DNA of 64,000 nt from Thiohalospira halophila DSM 15071 (GTDB taxonomy: Bacteria > Pseudomonadota > Gammaproteobacteria > Thiohalospirales > Thiohalospiraceae), in NCBI RefSeq assembly GCF_900112605.1, contig NZ_FOMJ01000003.1, positions 1 to 64,000 of the forward strand. The letters are read 5' to 3'. Position numbers and translations under genes: made by a program. The notes beneath the pieces were generated by a model. That model saw only the letters and a program-made list of their open reading frames with translations, was not told the origin of the DNA and made no database searches. Positions 42,854 through 51,905 of this stretch are shown here, piece by piece (within the stretch, counting starts at the first letter, position 1; each line of letters begins with the position of its first letter).

Positions 42854-44818
42854 ATGGGAACCCGAGCCACACTGCTTGCCGGCCTGCTGCTGGCGGCCAC
42901 CGCTGCCACGGCTTCGGCGGACCGCTCCGCGGACCGGACGGAGGAGCGCCAGCTCTTCCGCCAGGCGGAGCTGGCCCTGCATTACGGCCAGCAGGGGCGC
43001 TTTCGGACCCTTACCCGGGAGCTGCGCCACTACCCGCTGCTCCCCTACCTCCTGCGCCGGGATCTGGGCAACCGGCTGGGGCAGGCCGATAACGCCGAAC
43101 TCCGCCTCTTCTTCTACCGCTACGGCGATACCCTCCCCGGCGATCGCCTGCGCCGACAGCTGCTGAACCGGCTGGCGAACCGGGGGGACTGGGACCGCTT
43201 CCTCCGCTTCTGGACCCCGGACATGGGCACCCGACTCGGCTGCCACCATCGCCGCGCCCTGCTGGAGACCGGCAAGCGAGACCGGGCCCTCGAGGGAATG
43301 CAGTCCGTCTGGCTCACCGGCGAGAGCCTGCCCGGCGCCTGCGATCCCGTCCTCGCCGCCTGGAAGGAGGGTGGCGGCCTGACCCCGGCGCTGGTGGAGA
43401 GGCGCCTGGGTCTCGCCGTGCGCGCCAGCGAGCTGGGCCTGGCCCGCTACCTCCTGCGGCAGCTGGAGGGAGAGGCCCGGCAGCGCGGTGAGCGCTGGTT
43501 GAAGCTCTGGTACGACCCCGAGCGAGCGGCGGACTGGCTCGACCCACCGGCCAATGCCAGCACGGCCCAGCTCGTCTGGGGGCTCCAGCGCTGGGCCCGG
43601 CGTGATCCGGCCGAGGCCCTGGAGGCGTGGCGCAGCAAGGGTGCGAACCGCGCCTACACCCCGGATCAACGCATGGCCATGGAGAGAGCGCTGGCGACCT
43701 CCCTCGCCCGGGAGGACGACCCCCGCGCCCGGGCAATGCTCCACCGTCTGGCCCGCTATTCCGGGGACAGCGAACCGGCCCGGATCGGCCTGACCCTTGC
43801 CCTGCAATCGCGGGACTGGGACCAGGTCCTCGCTACCGTCGAGGCCCTGCCCACGGAGGTCGCCGACGGCCAGCGCTGGCGCTACTGGCGTGCCCGAGCC
43901 CTGGCGGCCACGGGTCGGCAAAAGGAGGCAGCCGGAATCTACCGGGAGCTGGCCCGGGAACGCGGTTACTACGCCTTCCTTGCCGCCGATCGCAGCGGGA
44001 CGTCCCCCTACCAGATCTCCCCAGCCGGCGGATCACCGACATCGTCGGCAATCACCCGCAACTACCCGGGACTGGCCCGCGCCTTCGAGCTTCGGGCGCT
44101 CCAGCGCCACCCGGATGCCCGACGGGAGTGGAACCGCGCCATCGCCGAAATGCCCCGGGAGGATCGCGCCGCCGCCGCCCGCCTGGCTGCCGCCCGGGGC
44201 TGGCACGACCGCGCGCTGGCCACGGCGCTGGACAGCGGGCTGGAGGATCCGCGGGTCTACTATCCGCTGGGCCACGGCGAGGCCGTCACCACGCTCACGG
44301 AATCCCACAAGCTGGACGCCGCCTGGGTCCTGGCCCTGATCCGGCAGGAGAGCGGCTTCATCACCGACATCCGTTCGGGTGCCGGCGCCCTGGGCCTGAT
44401 GCAGCTCATGCCGGCGACGGCGCGCTCCGTGGCCAGCCGCATGAACCGGCCCGCACCCGGTGTGCGGGACCTCATCGATGCCGAGACCAACCTCACCCTC
44501 GGCGTGCGCTACCTGGCTCGCAATGCCCGCCGCTTCGACTACCACCCGGCGGTGGTCACGGCCGCCTACAATGCCGGCCCCACCCGGGTCAGCCGCTGGC
44601 TCCCCGAACAGGGCCAGGTTCCGGCGGACATCTGGGTGGAGACGATGCCCTACCGCGAGACGCGGCGGTACGTCCGCCGGGTCATGACGGCGACGGTCTT
44701 CTACGAACAGCGTCTGGGAAGGGAGCCCACGCCGCTGGGTCAGCGGCTGCGGCCGGTAACGGCGCCAGGCTACGAGCGGGTCGCCCAGGCGGAAGAAGGC
44801 ACTCCGTCGAACCCCTAG
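42854..44818 (+). CDS. slt: soluble lytic murein transglycosylase
   Basis: 654 aa periplasmic enzyme cutting the MurNAc–GlcNAc bond with 1,6-anhydro product. Signal peptide (LLAGLLLAATAATASA), long alpha-superhelical U-domain (residues about 25–450), linker, and C-terminal SLT domain. The catalytic Glu is in ALIRQESGFITDIRSGAGAL, followed by GLMQLMPATARSVA and YNAGPTRVSRW, all standard. Length matches Slt70 (645 aa). Ribosome-binding site GGAGGA; TACATT upstream may be its -10. Confidence 0.95.
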   Translation: MGTRATLLAGLLLAATAATASADRSADRTEERQLFRQAELALHYGQQGRFRTLTRELRHYPLLPYLLRRDLGNRLGQADNAELRLFFYRYGDTLPGDRLRRQLLNRLANRGDWDRFLRFWTPDMGTRLGCHHRRALLETGKRDRALEGMQSVWLTGESLPGACDPVLAAWKEGGGLTPALVERRLGLAVRASELGLARYLLRQLEGEARQRGERWLKLWYDPERAADWLDPPANASTAQLVWGLQRWARRDPAEALEAWRSKGANRAYTPDQRMAMERALATSLAREDDPRARAMLHRLARYSGDSEPARIGLTLALQSRDWDQVLATVEALPTEVADGQRWRYWRARALAATGRQKEAAGIYRELARERGYYAFLAADRSGTSPYQISPAGGSPTSSAITRNYPGLARAFELRALQRHPDARREWNRAIAEMPREDRAAAARLAAARGWHDRALATALDSGLEDPRVYYPLGHGEAVTTLTESHKLDAAWVLALIRQESGFITDIRSGAGALGLMQLMPATARSVASRMNRPAPGVRDLIDAETNLTLGVRYLARNARRFDYHPAVVTAAYNAGPTRVSRWLPEQGQVPADIWVETMPYRETRRYVRRVMTATVFYEQRLGREPTPLGQRLRPVTAPGYERVAQAEEGTPSNP

Positions 44819-44839
44819 GGATCCCCTGAGGTTCGCGGT

Positions 44840-45412
44840 TCAACCCTCCCCCTCCAGGGCCCGGCGCAGGCGCAGCCAGGCCGAGTAGTAACTCCCCGGG
44901 ACCTCATCGCCCTCGCGCAGATCGGCCACATCCTCCGCCAGGCTGTCCACGGTGGAGACGCTCCAGGGCAGGGCGGTGGCGAATCGGCCGCGGCGGGTGA
45001 AGACGACCCGCCCGTGCACCGGCACCTCCGGTACCTGGTCGCTCACGGCCTGGACCTTGAACTGGTTGGGCGCAATGGGGTTGGGGAACTTGTAGGAGCG
45101 ACGCCCCACCGTCTGGGTCCATTCGTCGATGCGCTCCCCGGCGAACAGGATGCCGGGATAGTCCTTCAGATCGACGACCAGGATCCCGCCGGGGACGAGC
45201 ACCAGGAAGTCCACCACCACGGAACTGTCCAGCCCGTCCGGGATCACCGCGTCCTCCATGTACTCCCGCCCCAGGCGCCGCAGGGTACGACGCGTCCGCG
45301 CCCCTTCCAGGCGGAGCAGCCAGTCGTGGCGACGGCTCCAGGCCCAGGCCAGGACCAGGAGGCCGATCACGACGGCGGCAGCGGTGATCCCCAGGGTGGT
45401 GGTGTCGGTCAT
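44840..45412 (-). CDS. NERD-domain membrane-anchored protein
   Basis: 190 aa. One N-terminal membrane helix (TTLGITAAAVVIGLLVLAWA), then a NERD domain (about residues 40–150): DSSVVVDFLVLVPGGILVVD and LKDYPG carry the D-x-L/V... VDxK core related to restriction-endonuclease-like folds. Nuclease activity is uncertain because the second acidic residue is hard to place. It is the last gene of a six-gene coupled operon, overlapping the J-domain gene by four bases. Confidence 0.8.
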   Translation of the reverse strand: MTDTTTLGITAAAVVIGLLVLAWAWSRRHDWLLRLEGARTRRTLRRLGREYMEDAVIPDGLDSSVVVDFLVLVPGGILVVDLKDYPGILFAGERIDEWTQTVGRRSYKFPNPIAPNQFKVQAVSDQVPEVPVHGRVVFTRRGRFATALPWSVSTVDSLAEDVADLREGDEVPGSYYSAWLRLRRALEGEG

Positions 45413-46065
45413 CGATCTCCTCTCCGTGCAGGGGCTCCGCCGCCCGTGGAAGCGGGCAACCCTACCAGAACCGCGTGGGCAGCGTTAATCCGGGCAAACC
45501 GTGCCGAATCCCCCCCGCGATCGGGGTGGTATTGCATGGCCAGTTCACGATAGCGCCGACGAATGATATCCGGAGTGGCCTCAGCGCCCAGATCCAGCTC
45601 CCGGAGGGCCCACTCCCTCCGCGCATGGGCGTGGTAGCGGCGCCAGAAGGCCGTCAGCAGGGCGTCCACCTCGGCGGCACCGGTGGAGGCCAGCTCATCC
45701 GGGTCGAGATAGTAGGCGCGCAGGGGCTCCGGCGCCACCAGGGCCCGACGCCGGGGACCGGGATGCGCGCAGTAGCGCACCCCGACGGCGTCCAGCGCCA
45801 GGTCGCCGAGCCCCCGGGCCAGGAGGCGGTCCCGCAGACGGTAGAGCAGGTGGCGCAGGAGGAAATGGCGCCGGAAGAGGCCCAGCGTGGAGCCGTCCGG
45901 ATCCTCGAAGGGCGGCACGCGGCGACGCCTCAGCTCACCGAGGAGATCGAACTCCCGCCACGCCGGCCGACTCGCCAGCATGGCCTCCAGCAGGGCCAGC
46001 CGGGGATCGGGGTCGATCACGGCCGGCCCCGCCCGGCCGGGCCACCGGGCCGGGATACCGGTCAT
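45409..46065 (-). CDS. DnaJ-related protein with C-terminal J domain
   Basis: 218 aa. N-terminal DNAJ-related region (about residues 20–150; ALLEAMLASRPAWREFDLLG, LFRRHFLLRHLLYRLRD) and a J domain at the C-terminus with the obligatory HPD in YRELAMQYHPDRGGDSARFA. It should stimulate DnaK ATPase for a specific client. Overlaps the YgjP-like and NERD genes by four bases each. A Gly/Ala tail follows the J domain. Confidence 0.88.
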   Translation of the reverse strand: MTGIPARWPGRAGPAVIDPDPRLALLEAMLASRPAWREFDLLGELRRRRVPPFEDPDGSTLGLFRRHFLLRHLLYRLRDRLLARGLGDLALDAVGVRYCAHPGPRRRALVAPEPLRAYYLDPDELASTGAAEVDALLTAFWRRYHAHARREWALRELDLGAEATPDIIRRRYRELAMQYHPDRGGDSARFARINAAHAVLVGLPASTGGGAPARRGDR

Positions 46066-46775
46066 GCCGGCAGCCAGGGCGGGACTTGCCCGGCGGGGCT
46101 CCGCAGGGCCCGCTCCCGCTCGGCAGCATCGGGCAGGTGGCGGGTGAGCAGGCGGCGGAAGGCCGGGCCGTGATTCAGGTGGTGCCGGTGGCAGAGCTCG
46201 TGGACGAGGACATATTCCACCAGCGCCGGCTCCAGGAAGAGAAGCCGACGATTGAGGTTGATCCGGCCGCGGGCGGAACAGCTTCCCCAGCGGGTCCGCT
46301 GCCCCCGGATGGTCAGGCCGGTGACGGTGACCCCCAGGCGCCCCGCCCAGTCCAGCAACCAGGGCTCCAGCGCCGTCCGGGCCCGGCGGCCCACCCAGCG
46401 CTCCAGGGCCTCGTGGGCGGCGGCCTCATCACCGGCTCCGACCTGCAGGGCCCCACCGGACTCCCGGCAGCCGGCGGGGCCTTTCCGGTAGGTCACCGCC
46501 CACTCCTCCCCCACGGCGGACAGTCGCAGCCGGGTCGGCCAGGGGCCGCGCTCCGCTGCCGGCCAGGTCTGCCGCCGGGCCTCCTGGTCGGCCTGCACCC
46601 GGCGGATCCAGTCCCGCCGGGCCGCCACGAAGGCGGCGGCCTGCCGGCGGTCGCCCCCGGCGGGGACGGTCACCTCCACCCGGCCGTCCTCGCGTACCCG
46701 CAGGCGCATGCGCCGGGCGCGGCGGCTCTCCCGGAGTTCCCAGGCGGGCAAGGCCGTTTCCGCAGGGGTGTTCAC
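46062..46775 (-). CDS. YgjP/WLM-like metallopeptidase (DUF45)
   Basis: 237 aa. Zinc motif VLVHELCHRHHLNHGPAF (H-E-x-x-H, third ligand His in NHGPAF) and the preceding RWGSCSARGRINLNRRLL are diagnostic of the YgjP-like M48-related family. N-terminal half has the SRRARRMRLRVREDGRVEVTVP beta region. Substrate unknown. Part of the coupled operon, four-base overlaps with the FliB-like and J-domain genes. Confidence 0.9.
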   Translation of the reverse strand: MNTPAETALPAWELRESRRARRMRLRVREDGRVEVTVPAGGDRRQAAAFVAARRDWIRRVQADQEARRQTWPAAERGPWPTRLRLSAVGEEWAVTYRKGPAGCRESGGALQVGAGDEAAAHEALERWVGRRARTALEPWLLDWAGRLGVTVTGLTIRGQRTRWGSCSARGRINLNRRLLFLEPALVEYVLVHELCHRHHLNHGPAFRRLLTRHLPDAAERERALRSPAGQVPPWLPA

Positions 46776-48040
46776 GTGCGCACCAGGCCGGGGGTGGCGT
46801 CCAGGTTCATGAGCCCCTCCGCCTCGGCGGCCTGATAGAGGAGGTAGAGGAAGTCATTGTTGTGGTCCACCTGGCGGGCAAAGCGCGCCACCAGGATCGT
46901 GAAGCGGGCCGCGACGGCCTCCTCGTCACCCGCCTCGGCCGCGGCCAGCAGGATCGGGTCGAGATGGACCAGCAGCCGCAGGCCGGTCAGGCGCAGCGCC
47001 ATGAGCTGCACTGCCCGGAAGGGATCCGGGAGGGTGGTGAAGGGCTCGCGGAAAAGGGTGTTGTGACACCAGCGCGCCAGCCAGGTATCCAGCCGCTCGT
47101 CCAGCCCCTGGCGCACCCGTGCGCGCCTCTCCCGCAGGACCGTGGTCAGCGCTTCGCCCTCCAGGCCGCGTTCGGTGACCGGCTCGCCCGCCGCCGCCAT
47201 TGCCTCCCAGCTGGCCGCGATGATCGTGCCCAGGGGGCTCTCCGGCGCCTGGTCCCGGACCAGGAGCAGCGCTGCCTGGGCCAGGAGCAGCCCCCGATGG
47301 TCCTCCTCGGCGATGGCCAGGCGGTGGCGCAGGGTCTCCGCCACCGCCGGGTCATGGCGCCGCTCGAGGATATTGCCCAGCATGGGCTCGGGCTCGCTGC
47401 AGTCGGCGTGGTAGAAGGGCGCCAGGCGAGCGGCCAGGTAGGCCGCGGTGAAGAGTCCCTCGGCCAGGCCGTGCCCCTCCGTGGGGATGGCATCGGCCAG
47501 GGCGGCGCGAACCGGAATGAGGTAGCGCGCGTACGCGCTCCGCCCGGTATGGTGCCCGCGCTCGAGGTCGAAGATGAGTTCCTCGGCCCGGGCCGGCTCC
47601 AGCCGGTTGCCACCCTCGACCAGGAGGGAGCGCCGGACCACTTCCGGGCAGGACAGGGCGCCACTCACCTCGGTGGTCGCCGGGTGGCGGTGGATCACGC
47701 GGGGGTAGTGGGCGCAGTTGCGCGGCAGGGCCCGCTCCCCGTGGCGACGGTGGACGCGGCACCAGCCCTCGTCCTCGTAGAAGTGGCACATCCCCCGCTC
47801 GTCCAGCCGGAGGCGGGCGGGCGGCTCCCCCTCCCCCGAGAGTCGCTCCACGCCGGCGCTGAAGAGGCGGCGATCCCCCGGATCCCGGCGGGTGAAGTCC
47901 TGGAGCACGGCGTAGTCCCGCGCATCCAGGTTGATGTCGAAGCCGCCGCAGCACGGCATCTCGCAGTCGGGGCCGATGCAGCGGAATTCCCGGATGTACC
48001 GGGGGGCCCGGCAGGGTGTCGTCGCGGAGTGATCGGCCAT
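46772..48040 (-). CDS. FliB-like lysine N-methylase
   Basis: 422 aa. Cysteine pattern of the FliB family: CIGPDCEMPCCGGF near the N-terminus, CHFYEDEGWCRVHRRHG, ALPRNCAHYPR and LSCPEV, thought to bind an iron–sulfur cluster in a SAM-dependent lysine methylase. In enteric bacteria FliB methylates flagellin; no flagellar gene is near here, so the target may differ. It sits between the M99-type peptidase (3-base gap) and the YgjP-like gene (4-base overlap). Confidence 0.85.
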   Translation of the reverse strand: MADHSATTPCRAPRYIREFRCIGPDCEMPCCGGFDINLDARDYAVLQDFTRRDPGDRRLFSAGVERLSGEGEPPARLRLDERGMCHFYEDEGWCRVHRRHGERALPRNCAHYPRVIHRHPATTEVSGALSCPEVVRRSLLVEGGNRLEPARAEELIFDLERGHHTGRSAYARYLIPVRAALADAIPTEGHGLAEGLFTAAYLAARLAPFYHADCSEPEPMLGNILERRHDPAVAETLRHRLAIAEEDHRGLLLAQAALLLVRDQAPESPLGTIIAASWEAMAAAGEPVTERGLEGEALTTVLRERRARVRQGLDERLDTWLARWCHNTLFREPFTTLPDPFRAVQLMALRLTGLRLLVHLDPILLAAAEAGDEEAVAARFTILVARFARQVDHNNDFLYLLYQAAEAEGLMNLDATPGLVRT

Positions 48041-48043
48041 GGG

Positions 48044-49414
48044 TCAGCGGCCGGTGCCGTCATCGGGATCGCCGACGTGCCGGACCTGCTGGAGGGTGCG
48101 TTCGCGCCCGGGCTCCTCCCCGGCAAAGCGGACCAGCGCCATCCCGGCAAAGGCGTCGTCGCGGTAGACCTCCACCCGGAAGGTGCGACCGCTCCGGTCC
48201 AGGGAGAAGCGCGGCAGGATGTCGTCCCGGTAGATCCGGTCGCCGGCCTGGTCCTCCTCGTCGCTGACGTAGCCGATGACGTTGACCCGATAGCCCTCCC
48301 GCGGCTCCACCCGGAAGTCCTCGGCGACGGGGATCACGGAGCCGAACTCCGCCTCCACGGGCCGGCCGTCCACCTGCAGGCGCACCCGTTCAAGGCCGTC
48401 GTGGTACTCGAAGTACTGCGGATGGAGCCGCGTCAGCTCCCGGTTGCCGTGGCGGACCACGTAGCTGCCATCGTCCTGGAGGACCGCCACCAGGGGGCTG
48501 TCGGCGGCGAACTCCAGTTCGCTCCCCTCCTTGAGCGGCACGTAACCGAGACGGCTGCGCGCGTTGGCCAGCTCCAGACGGATCCGCCGGTCGTAGAGGG
48601 CCAGATCCATGTCGTCCTCGATGGCCGCCTCCACGCCCGCCAGGGTACGGGGAAAGTCACGCTCGTAGCCGATGCCCATGCGATCCATGAAGCCGTGCAG
48701 GACCTTGAGGTGGAAATCGGTCCGGCGGACCGTACCGAAGGACTTGCTCGCCTCCACCCCGAAGGCCGGCTTGCCGTGGCGCACCGCGTACCAGGTCAGG
48801 GTCCGCGCCATCTCGGCGTTGCCCTGCCCGGTATGGGTGTTCTTCACCGCGTAGAAGTGGTCATTGTCGGGGATGTGCATGTTGGCTCGGGCCGCCACGT
48901 CGGCCGCCACCGACTCCAGATTGCCGAACAGCGGCGCATCCATGTGCGCCTGGTCGACGATGACCGACTGGCCCCAGCGCCAGGGCGACTGCAGCTCGTC
49001 GATGTGGTGTCGGCGGTAGAAGCCGGAGCCGTCGTGGAGGTTGAGGACCGCGTCCACCTCCTCGTCCCGGATGAGCGCCTTGACCCGCTGCACCGCCTCG
49101 TACTGCGGATCGGAGGGCGGCAGGTTCGCGAACTTGCGGTTCATGTCGCCGTGGACCCCGCGGGAGCGGCGCAGGATGCTCTCGAAGTTGAGATTGGGCA
49201 CCACCCAGACGGAGCCCCGGGTAATCCGGTAGCGCGTGACCAGGAGGGCGGCGGCATTGAAACCGCCCGGCTCGTCCCCCTGGATCCCGCCGACCACCAG
49301 CAGTGTGGGCCCCGGCACGCCGGAGTCCAGCCGATGGACGGTGAAATCCCGGGCCGCCGCGGGGCCGGCGGTGAGCATCAGGGCCAGGGCGAGGAGCACG
49401 CTCCCCCGCCACAT
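48044..49414 (-). CDS. M99/Csd4-type peptidoglycan carboxypeptidase
   Basis: 456 aa, signal peptide (SVLLALALMLTAGPAAA). The metal site motif GGIQGDEPGGF has Gln45 and Glu48 in place of the usual His-x-x-Glu, exactly the peculiarity of Csd4/Pgp1 DL-carboxypeptidases that trim muropeptide tripeptides and set helical cell shape. The third ligand His lies in LNLHDGSGFY, and VVPNLNFESILRRSRGVHGDMNRKF... is also family-typical. The ATG at 49414 is preferred over an upstream GTG. Starts four bases after the M15 gene and precedes the FliB-like gene. Confidence 0.85.
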   Translation of the reverse strand: MWRGSVLLALALMLTAGPAAARDFTVHRLDSGVPGPTLLVVGGIQGDEPGGFNAAALLVTRYRITRGSVWVVPNLNFESILRRSRGVHGDMNRKFANLPPSDPQYEAVQRVKALIRDEEVDAVLNLHDGSGFYRRHHIDELQSPWRWGQSVIVDQAHMDAPLFGNLESVAADVAARANMHIPDNDHFYAVKNTHTGQGNAEMARTLTWYAVRHGKPAFGVEASKSFGTVRRTDFHLKVLHGFMDRMGIGYERDFPRTLAGVEAAIEDDMDLALYDRRIRLELANARSRLGYVPLKEGSELEFAADSPLVAVLQDDGSYVVRHGNRELTRLHPQYFEYHDGLERVRLQVDGRPVEAEFGSVIPVAEDFRVEPREGYRVNVIGYVSDEEDQAGDRIYRDDILPRFSLDRSGRTFRVEVYRDDAFAGMALVRFAGEEPGRERTLQQVRHVGDPDDGTGR

Positions 49415-49418
49415 CCGC

Positions 49419-50378
49419 CTAGACCACCTTGATGTGCCAGGGCTCGAAGCGCACCCCATACGGATTCCGGTCGGTATAGCGGATGTCCACCAGGCCGAGA
49501 TCGGCCAGGCGATGGAAGAGTTCGGTCTCGGCGAATTCGGCGGTGAAGTTGCGCTCGCCGAAGCCGGCCTTGCCCACGTCGAAGTCGCCGATGCCGTGGT
49601 AGGAATAGCCCGGCGGTGCCAGGGAGCGGGAGGCGCGGGAGAGGTTGCCGCCGGTCTCCACCGCCTTGGCCAGGAAGAGGTGCATCTGCTTGACCACGGA
49701 GCGCACGCCGGAGGTCAGCACCAGCTCGTCCCCCACCTTCCGGCGCAGGTCGCGGAAGAGCCCCTCGGCCTCGCCGTGGAGGAGATAGTGGCCGGAGCCG
49801 GCGACCTTGCGCGCCTCCTGCTCGGGGAAGCGGGCGGTGAGTTCGGTGACCACCTTCTCGCCAAAGAAGCCGTAACGCCGGGCATCGGCAGCGAAGATCC
49901 CGTCCATGAAGTCGAGCTCCGCCGGGGTGAAGGCGCCGATGGCCTCGTAGTTCCGGGCAAAGCGCAGCATGCGGTCGAAGGAGAGGAGGTTGAAGTTGCC
50001 GTAGCCGACGAACTTGATCACCCGTTCCAGCCGGGCCACGACCTGCGCCAGGCGCTCCCGGTCGGCGGCGTCGAGGTGGACGTCCTCGCGATGGTCCTCG
50101 TCGAACTCCCGGATACGCCGGAGGTAGCGGTCCCGGTCGGCCATCTGCTGCGGGGGCGCGTTGGGCTCCACCAGCACCCGGGTCTCCAGCTCGCCGGCGT
50201 CACCGGTCTCCGTGGCCCCGCCCGCGGCCGTCGGCTTGGGCGATTGCGTCGACCCGGCGGCCTGCTCGGCGTCCATTCCCGGTCGGTCCCCACCCCCGGT
50301 CCGGAAGTGGTACGCCGTGGCGACCGCACCGGCAGCAACTGGCAAGGTCTTGAGCAGGGTCCTGCGTTGCACGCCCAT
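49419..50378 (-). CDS. M15 (VanY-type) D-alanyl-D-alanine carboxypeptidase, Tat-exported
   Basis: 319 aa. N-terminal QRRTLLKTLPVAAGAVATAY is a twin-arginine signal. After a Thr/Gly-rich linker comes an M15B peptidase with the zinc motif SYHGIGDFDVG (S-x-H-x-x-G-x-x-D) and the terminal EPWHIKV (catalytic Glu and ligand His). Cuts D-Ala from peptidoglycan stem peptides. First gene of a six-gene operon, next to the Csd4-like enzyme; together they could supply successive trimming steps for cell curvature. Confidence 0.87.
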   Translation of the reverse strand: MGVQRRTLLKTLPVAAGAVATAYHFRTGGGDRPGMDAEQAAGSTQSPKPTAAGGATETGDAGELETRVLVEPNAPPQQMADRDRYLRRIREFDEDHREDVHLDAADRERLAQVVARLERVIKFVGYGNFNLLSFDRMLRFARNYEAIGAFTPAELDFMDGIFAADARRYGFFGEKVVTELTARFPEQEARKVAGSGHYLLHGEAEGLFRDLRRKVGDELVLTSGVRSVVKQMHLFLAKAVETGGNLSRASRSLAPPGYSYHGIGDFDVGKAGFGERNFTAEFAETELFHRLADLGLVDIRYTDRNPYGVRFEPWHIKVV

Positions 50379-50487
50379 CCTCCTCCGCGATTGAGCAGAC
50401 TCTACCGAGCCTTGCCATCTCGTGACAAGAATAAAGACCGCATGCCCGGAGCCTCCGCCCCGGCTTGCCGCTCTTGGCAGGGCCCCG

Positions 50488-50493
50488 TAAGCT
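50488..50493 (+). promoter_or_regulatory. -10 hexamer of a possibly leaderless speE-like transcript
   Basis: TAAGCT, seven bases, then the ATG at 50501, with no Shine–Dalgarno sequence. Confidence 0.35.
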
Positions 50494-50500
50494 GCCCGGA

Positions 50501-51283
50501 ATGCGACGTTACAACGGTGAACTCATCCACGCCAGCCGCGACGAACACGGGCCCATCGAGATCGTGGAGGATAGCCGCGTCCGCTCGCTGCACTTCGGCA
50601 GCCGTTCCCGGCAGAGCGCCCTCTTCCTGGACCGCCCGGAGGCGCTGGTGCTGGCCTATACCCAGTCCATGATGGCGGCGCTGCTCCTGCATGCCGCGCC
50701 CCGGCGGGTGCTGCTGGTGGGCCTGGGGGGCGGCTCCCTGGCGCGCTTCCTCCTCCACCACTACCCCGACTGCCAGATCGATGCGGTGGAGCTGCGCCCC
50801 CGCGTGGTGGAGCTCGCTCATGGCTACTTCCGCCTGCCCGAGGATGATGCCCGCCTGAACATCATCCCCGGCGAGGGTCGGCACTTCCTCACCCACGCCG
50901 CCCTGCGCCACAGCGACTACGACCTCATCCTGGTGGACGCCTTCCACGGCACCGGCATGGCCGAGGAGGTAGCGGAGGCCGACTTCTTCGCCGCCGCGCG
51001 CGGGCGGTTGGCCGACGAGGGCGCGCTGGCGGTGAACCTCTGGCAGCAGCCGGCCCAGCGCCTGCGCCGCACCCTCACCGGCCTGCAGGACGCCTTCGCC
51101 GGCCGCTGCCTGCAGCTCCCGGTCCCCACCCGCGGCAACCTGGTGGCCCTCGCCTCCACGCGCCCCGTACCCCCCGACCTTGCCACGGCCTGGGACCTGC
51201 GAGCCCATGCGCTGTCGCGCTTCACCGGGCTGGACTTCCCCGGCTTCCTGGAGGGGCTGGCCGAGGCCAACAGCGCCTCCTGA
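50501..51283 (+). CDS. spermidine synthase-like protein
   Basis: 260 aa Rossmann-fold aminopropyltransferase-like protein. Motifs: VLLVGLGGGSLARFLLHHYP (cofactor loop), IDAVELRPRVVELAHGYF and DLILVDAFHGTGM, where spermidine synthases have the catalytic DxxDP/G segment. The N-terminal beta domain is short, so it belongs to the truncated PrmT/SpeE-like group whose substrate is often unproven. ATG chosen because the family's first strand starts there. Confidence 0.85.
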   Translation: MRRYNGELIHASRDEHGPIEIVEDSRVRSLHFGSRSRQSALFLDRPEALVLAYTQSMMAALLLHAAPRRVLLVGLGGGSLARFLLHHYPDCQIDAVELRPRVVELAHGYFRLPEDDARLNIIPGEGRHFLTHAALRHSDYDLILVDAFHGTGMAEEVAEADFFAAARGRLADEGALAVNLWQQPAQRLRRTLTGLQDAFAGRCLQLPVPTRGNLVALASTRPVPPDLATAWDLRAHALSRFTGLDFPGFLEGLAEANSAS

Positions 51284-51319
51284 GGCCACGCCACCCCCAT
51301 TCGCGCTGCGGGCTTTTTC

Positions 51320-51348
51320 TTGACTATTTTCGTCAGTTAATTTATACA
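51320..51348 (+). promoter_or_regulatory. iscR promoter
   Basis: TTGACT (51320–51325) and TATACA (51343–51348) are exactly 17 bp apart in an AT-rich island 44 bases before iscR. The overlapping TGACT...GTCAG dyad is a plausible autoregulatory IscR site. Confidence 0.75.
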
Positions 51349-51391
51349 TAGTCCAGATTCACGACCAGCCGGTAATACGAGGGATTCAGCC

Positions 51392-51868
51392 ATGCGACTT
51401 TCCACCAAGGGGCGTTACGCCGTCACGGCGATGATGGACCTGGCCATCCATGAAGACAGCGGCCCGGTTACCCTGGCCGACATCTCCCTGTGCCAGGACA
51501 TCTCCCTCTCCTACCTGGAACAGCTCATGAGCCAGCTGCGCCGCAACGACCTGGTGCGCGGCATGCGCGGCCCCGGTGGCGGCTATAGCCTGGCCCGGCC
51601 GGCCAGCGAGATCAGCGTCGCCGAGATCATCTCGGCGGTGGACGAGCCGCTGGAGGCGACCCGCTGCGGCGGCGAGGAGAACTGCCAGGAGGGTGAGCGC
51701 TGCCTGACCCACGAACTCTGGAACGACCTGAGCCACCGGCTCTACGAGTTCCTCGACGGCATCACCCTGGACGCCTACGTCCAGCGCGAGGACGTACAGG
51801 AGGTCATCCGGCGGCAGAAGAGCCGGCAGGGGCAGCGGAACAACATGCGCCGGATCCGGGCCGCCTGA
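51392..51868 (+). CDS. iscR: Rrf2-family iron–sulfur regulator IscR
   Basis: 158 aa. Winged helix ([40 protein letters not shown]) and the [2Fe-2S] ligands C-x5-C-x5-C-x2-H in [20 protein letters not shown], spacing identical to E. coli IscR. Holo-IscR represses isc genes. Here no iscS, iscU or iscA follows; the next gene encodes a cytochrome c–porin fusion. The isc genes may lie elsewhere, making this a displaced copy. Confidence 0.93.
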   Translation: MRLSTKGRYAVTAMMDLAIHEDSGPVTLADISLCQDISLSYLEQLMSQLRRNDLVRGMRGPGGGYSLARPASEISVAEIISAVDEPLEATRCGGEENCQEGERCLTHELWNDLSHRLYEFLDGITLDAYVQREDVQEVIRRQKSRQGQRNNMRRIRAA

Positions 51869-51905
51869 TCGCACCGGGTCGCGCACCCGGACCCCCTGAA
51901 ACGGG

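Noticed and set aside
46772-48040. Evidence for a flagellar locus because of the FliB-like gene
   Set aside because: No other flagellar gene is present in the window; the family occurs outside flagellar clusters.
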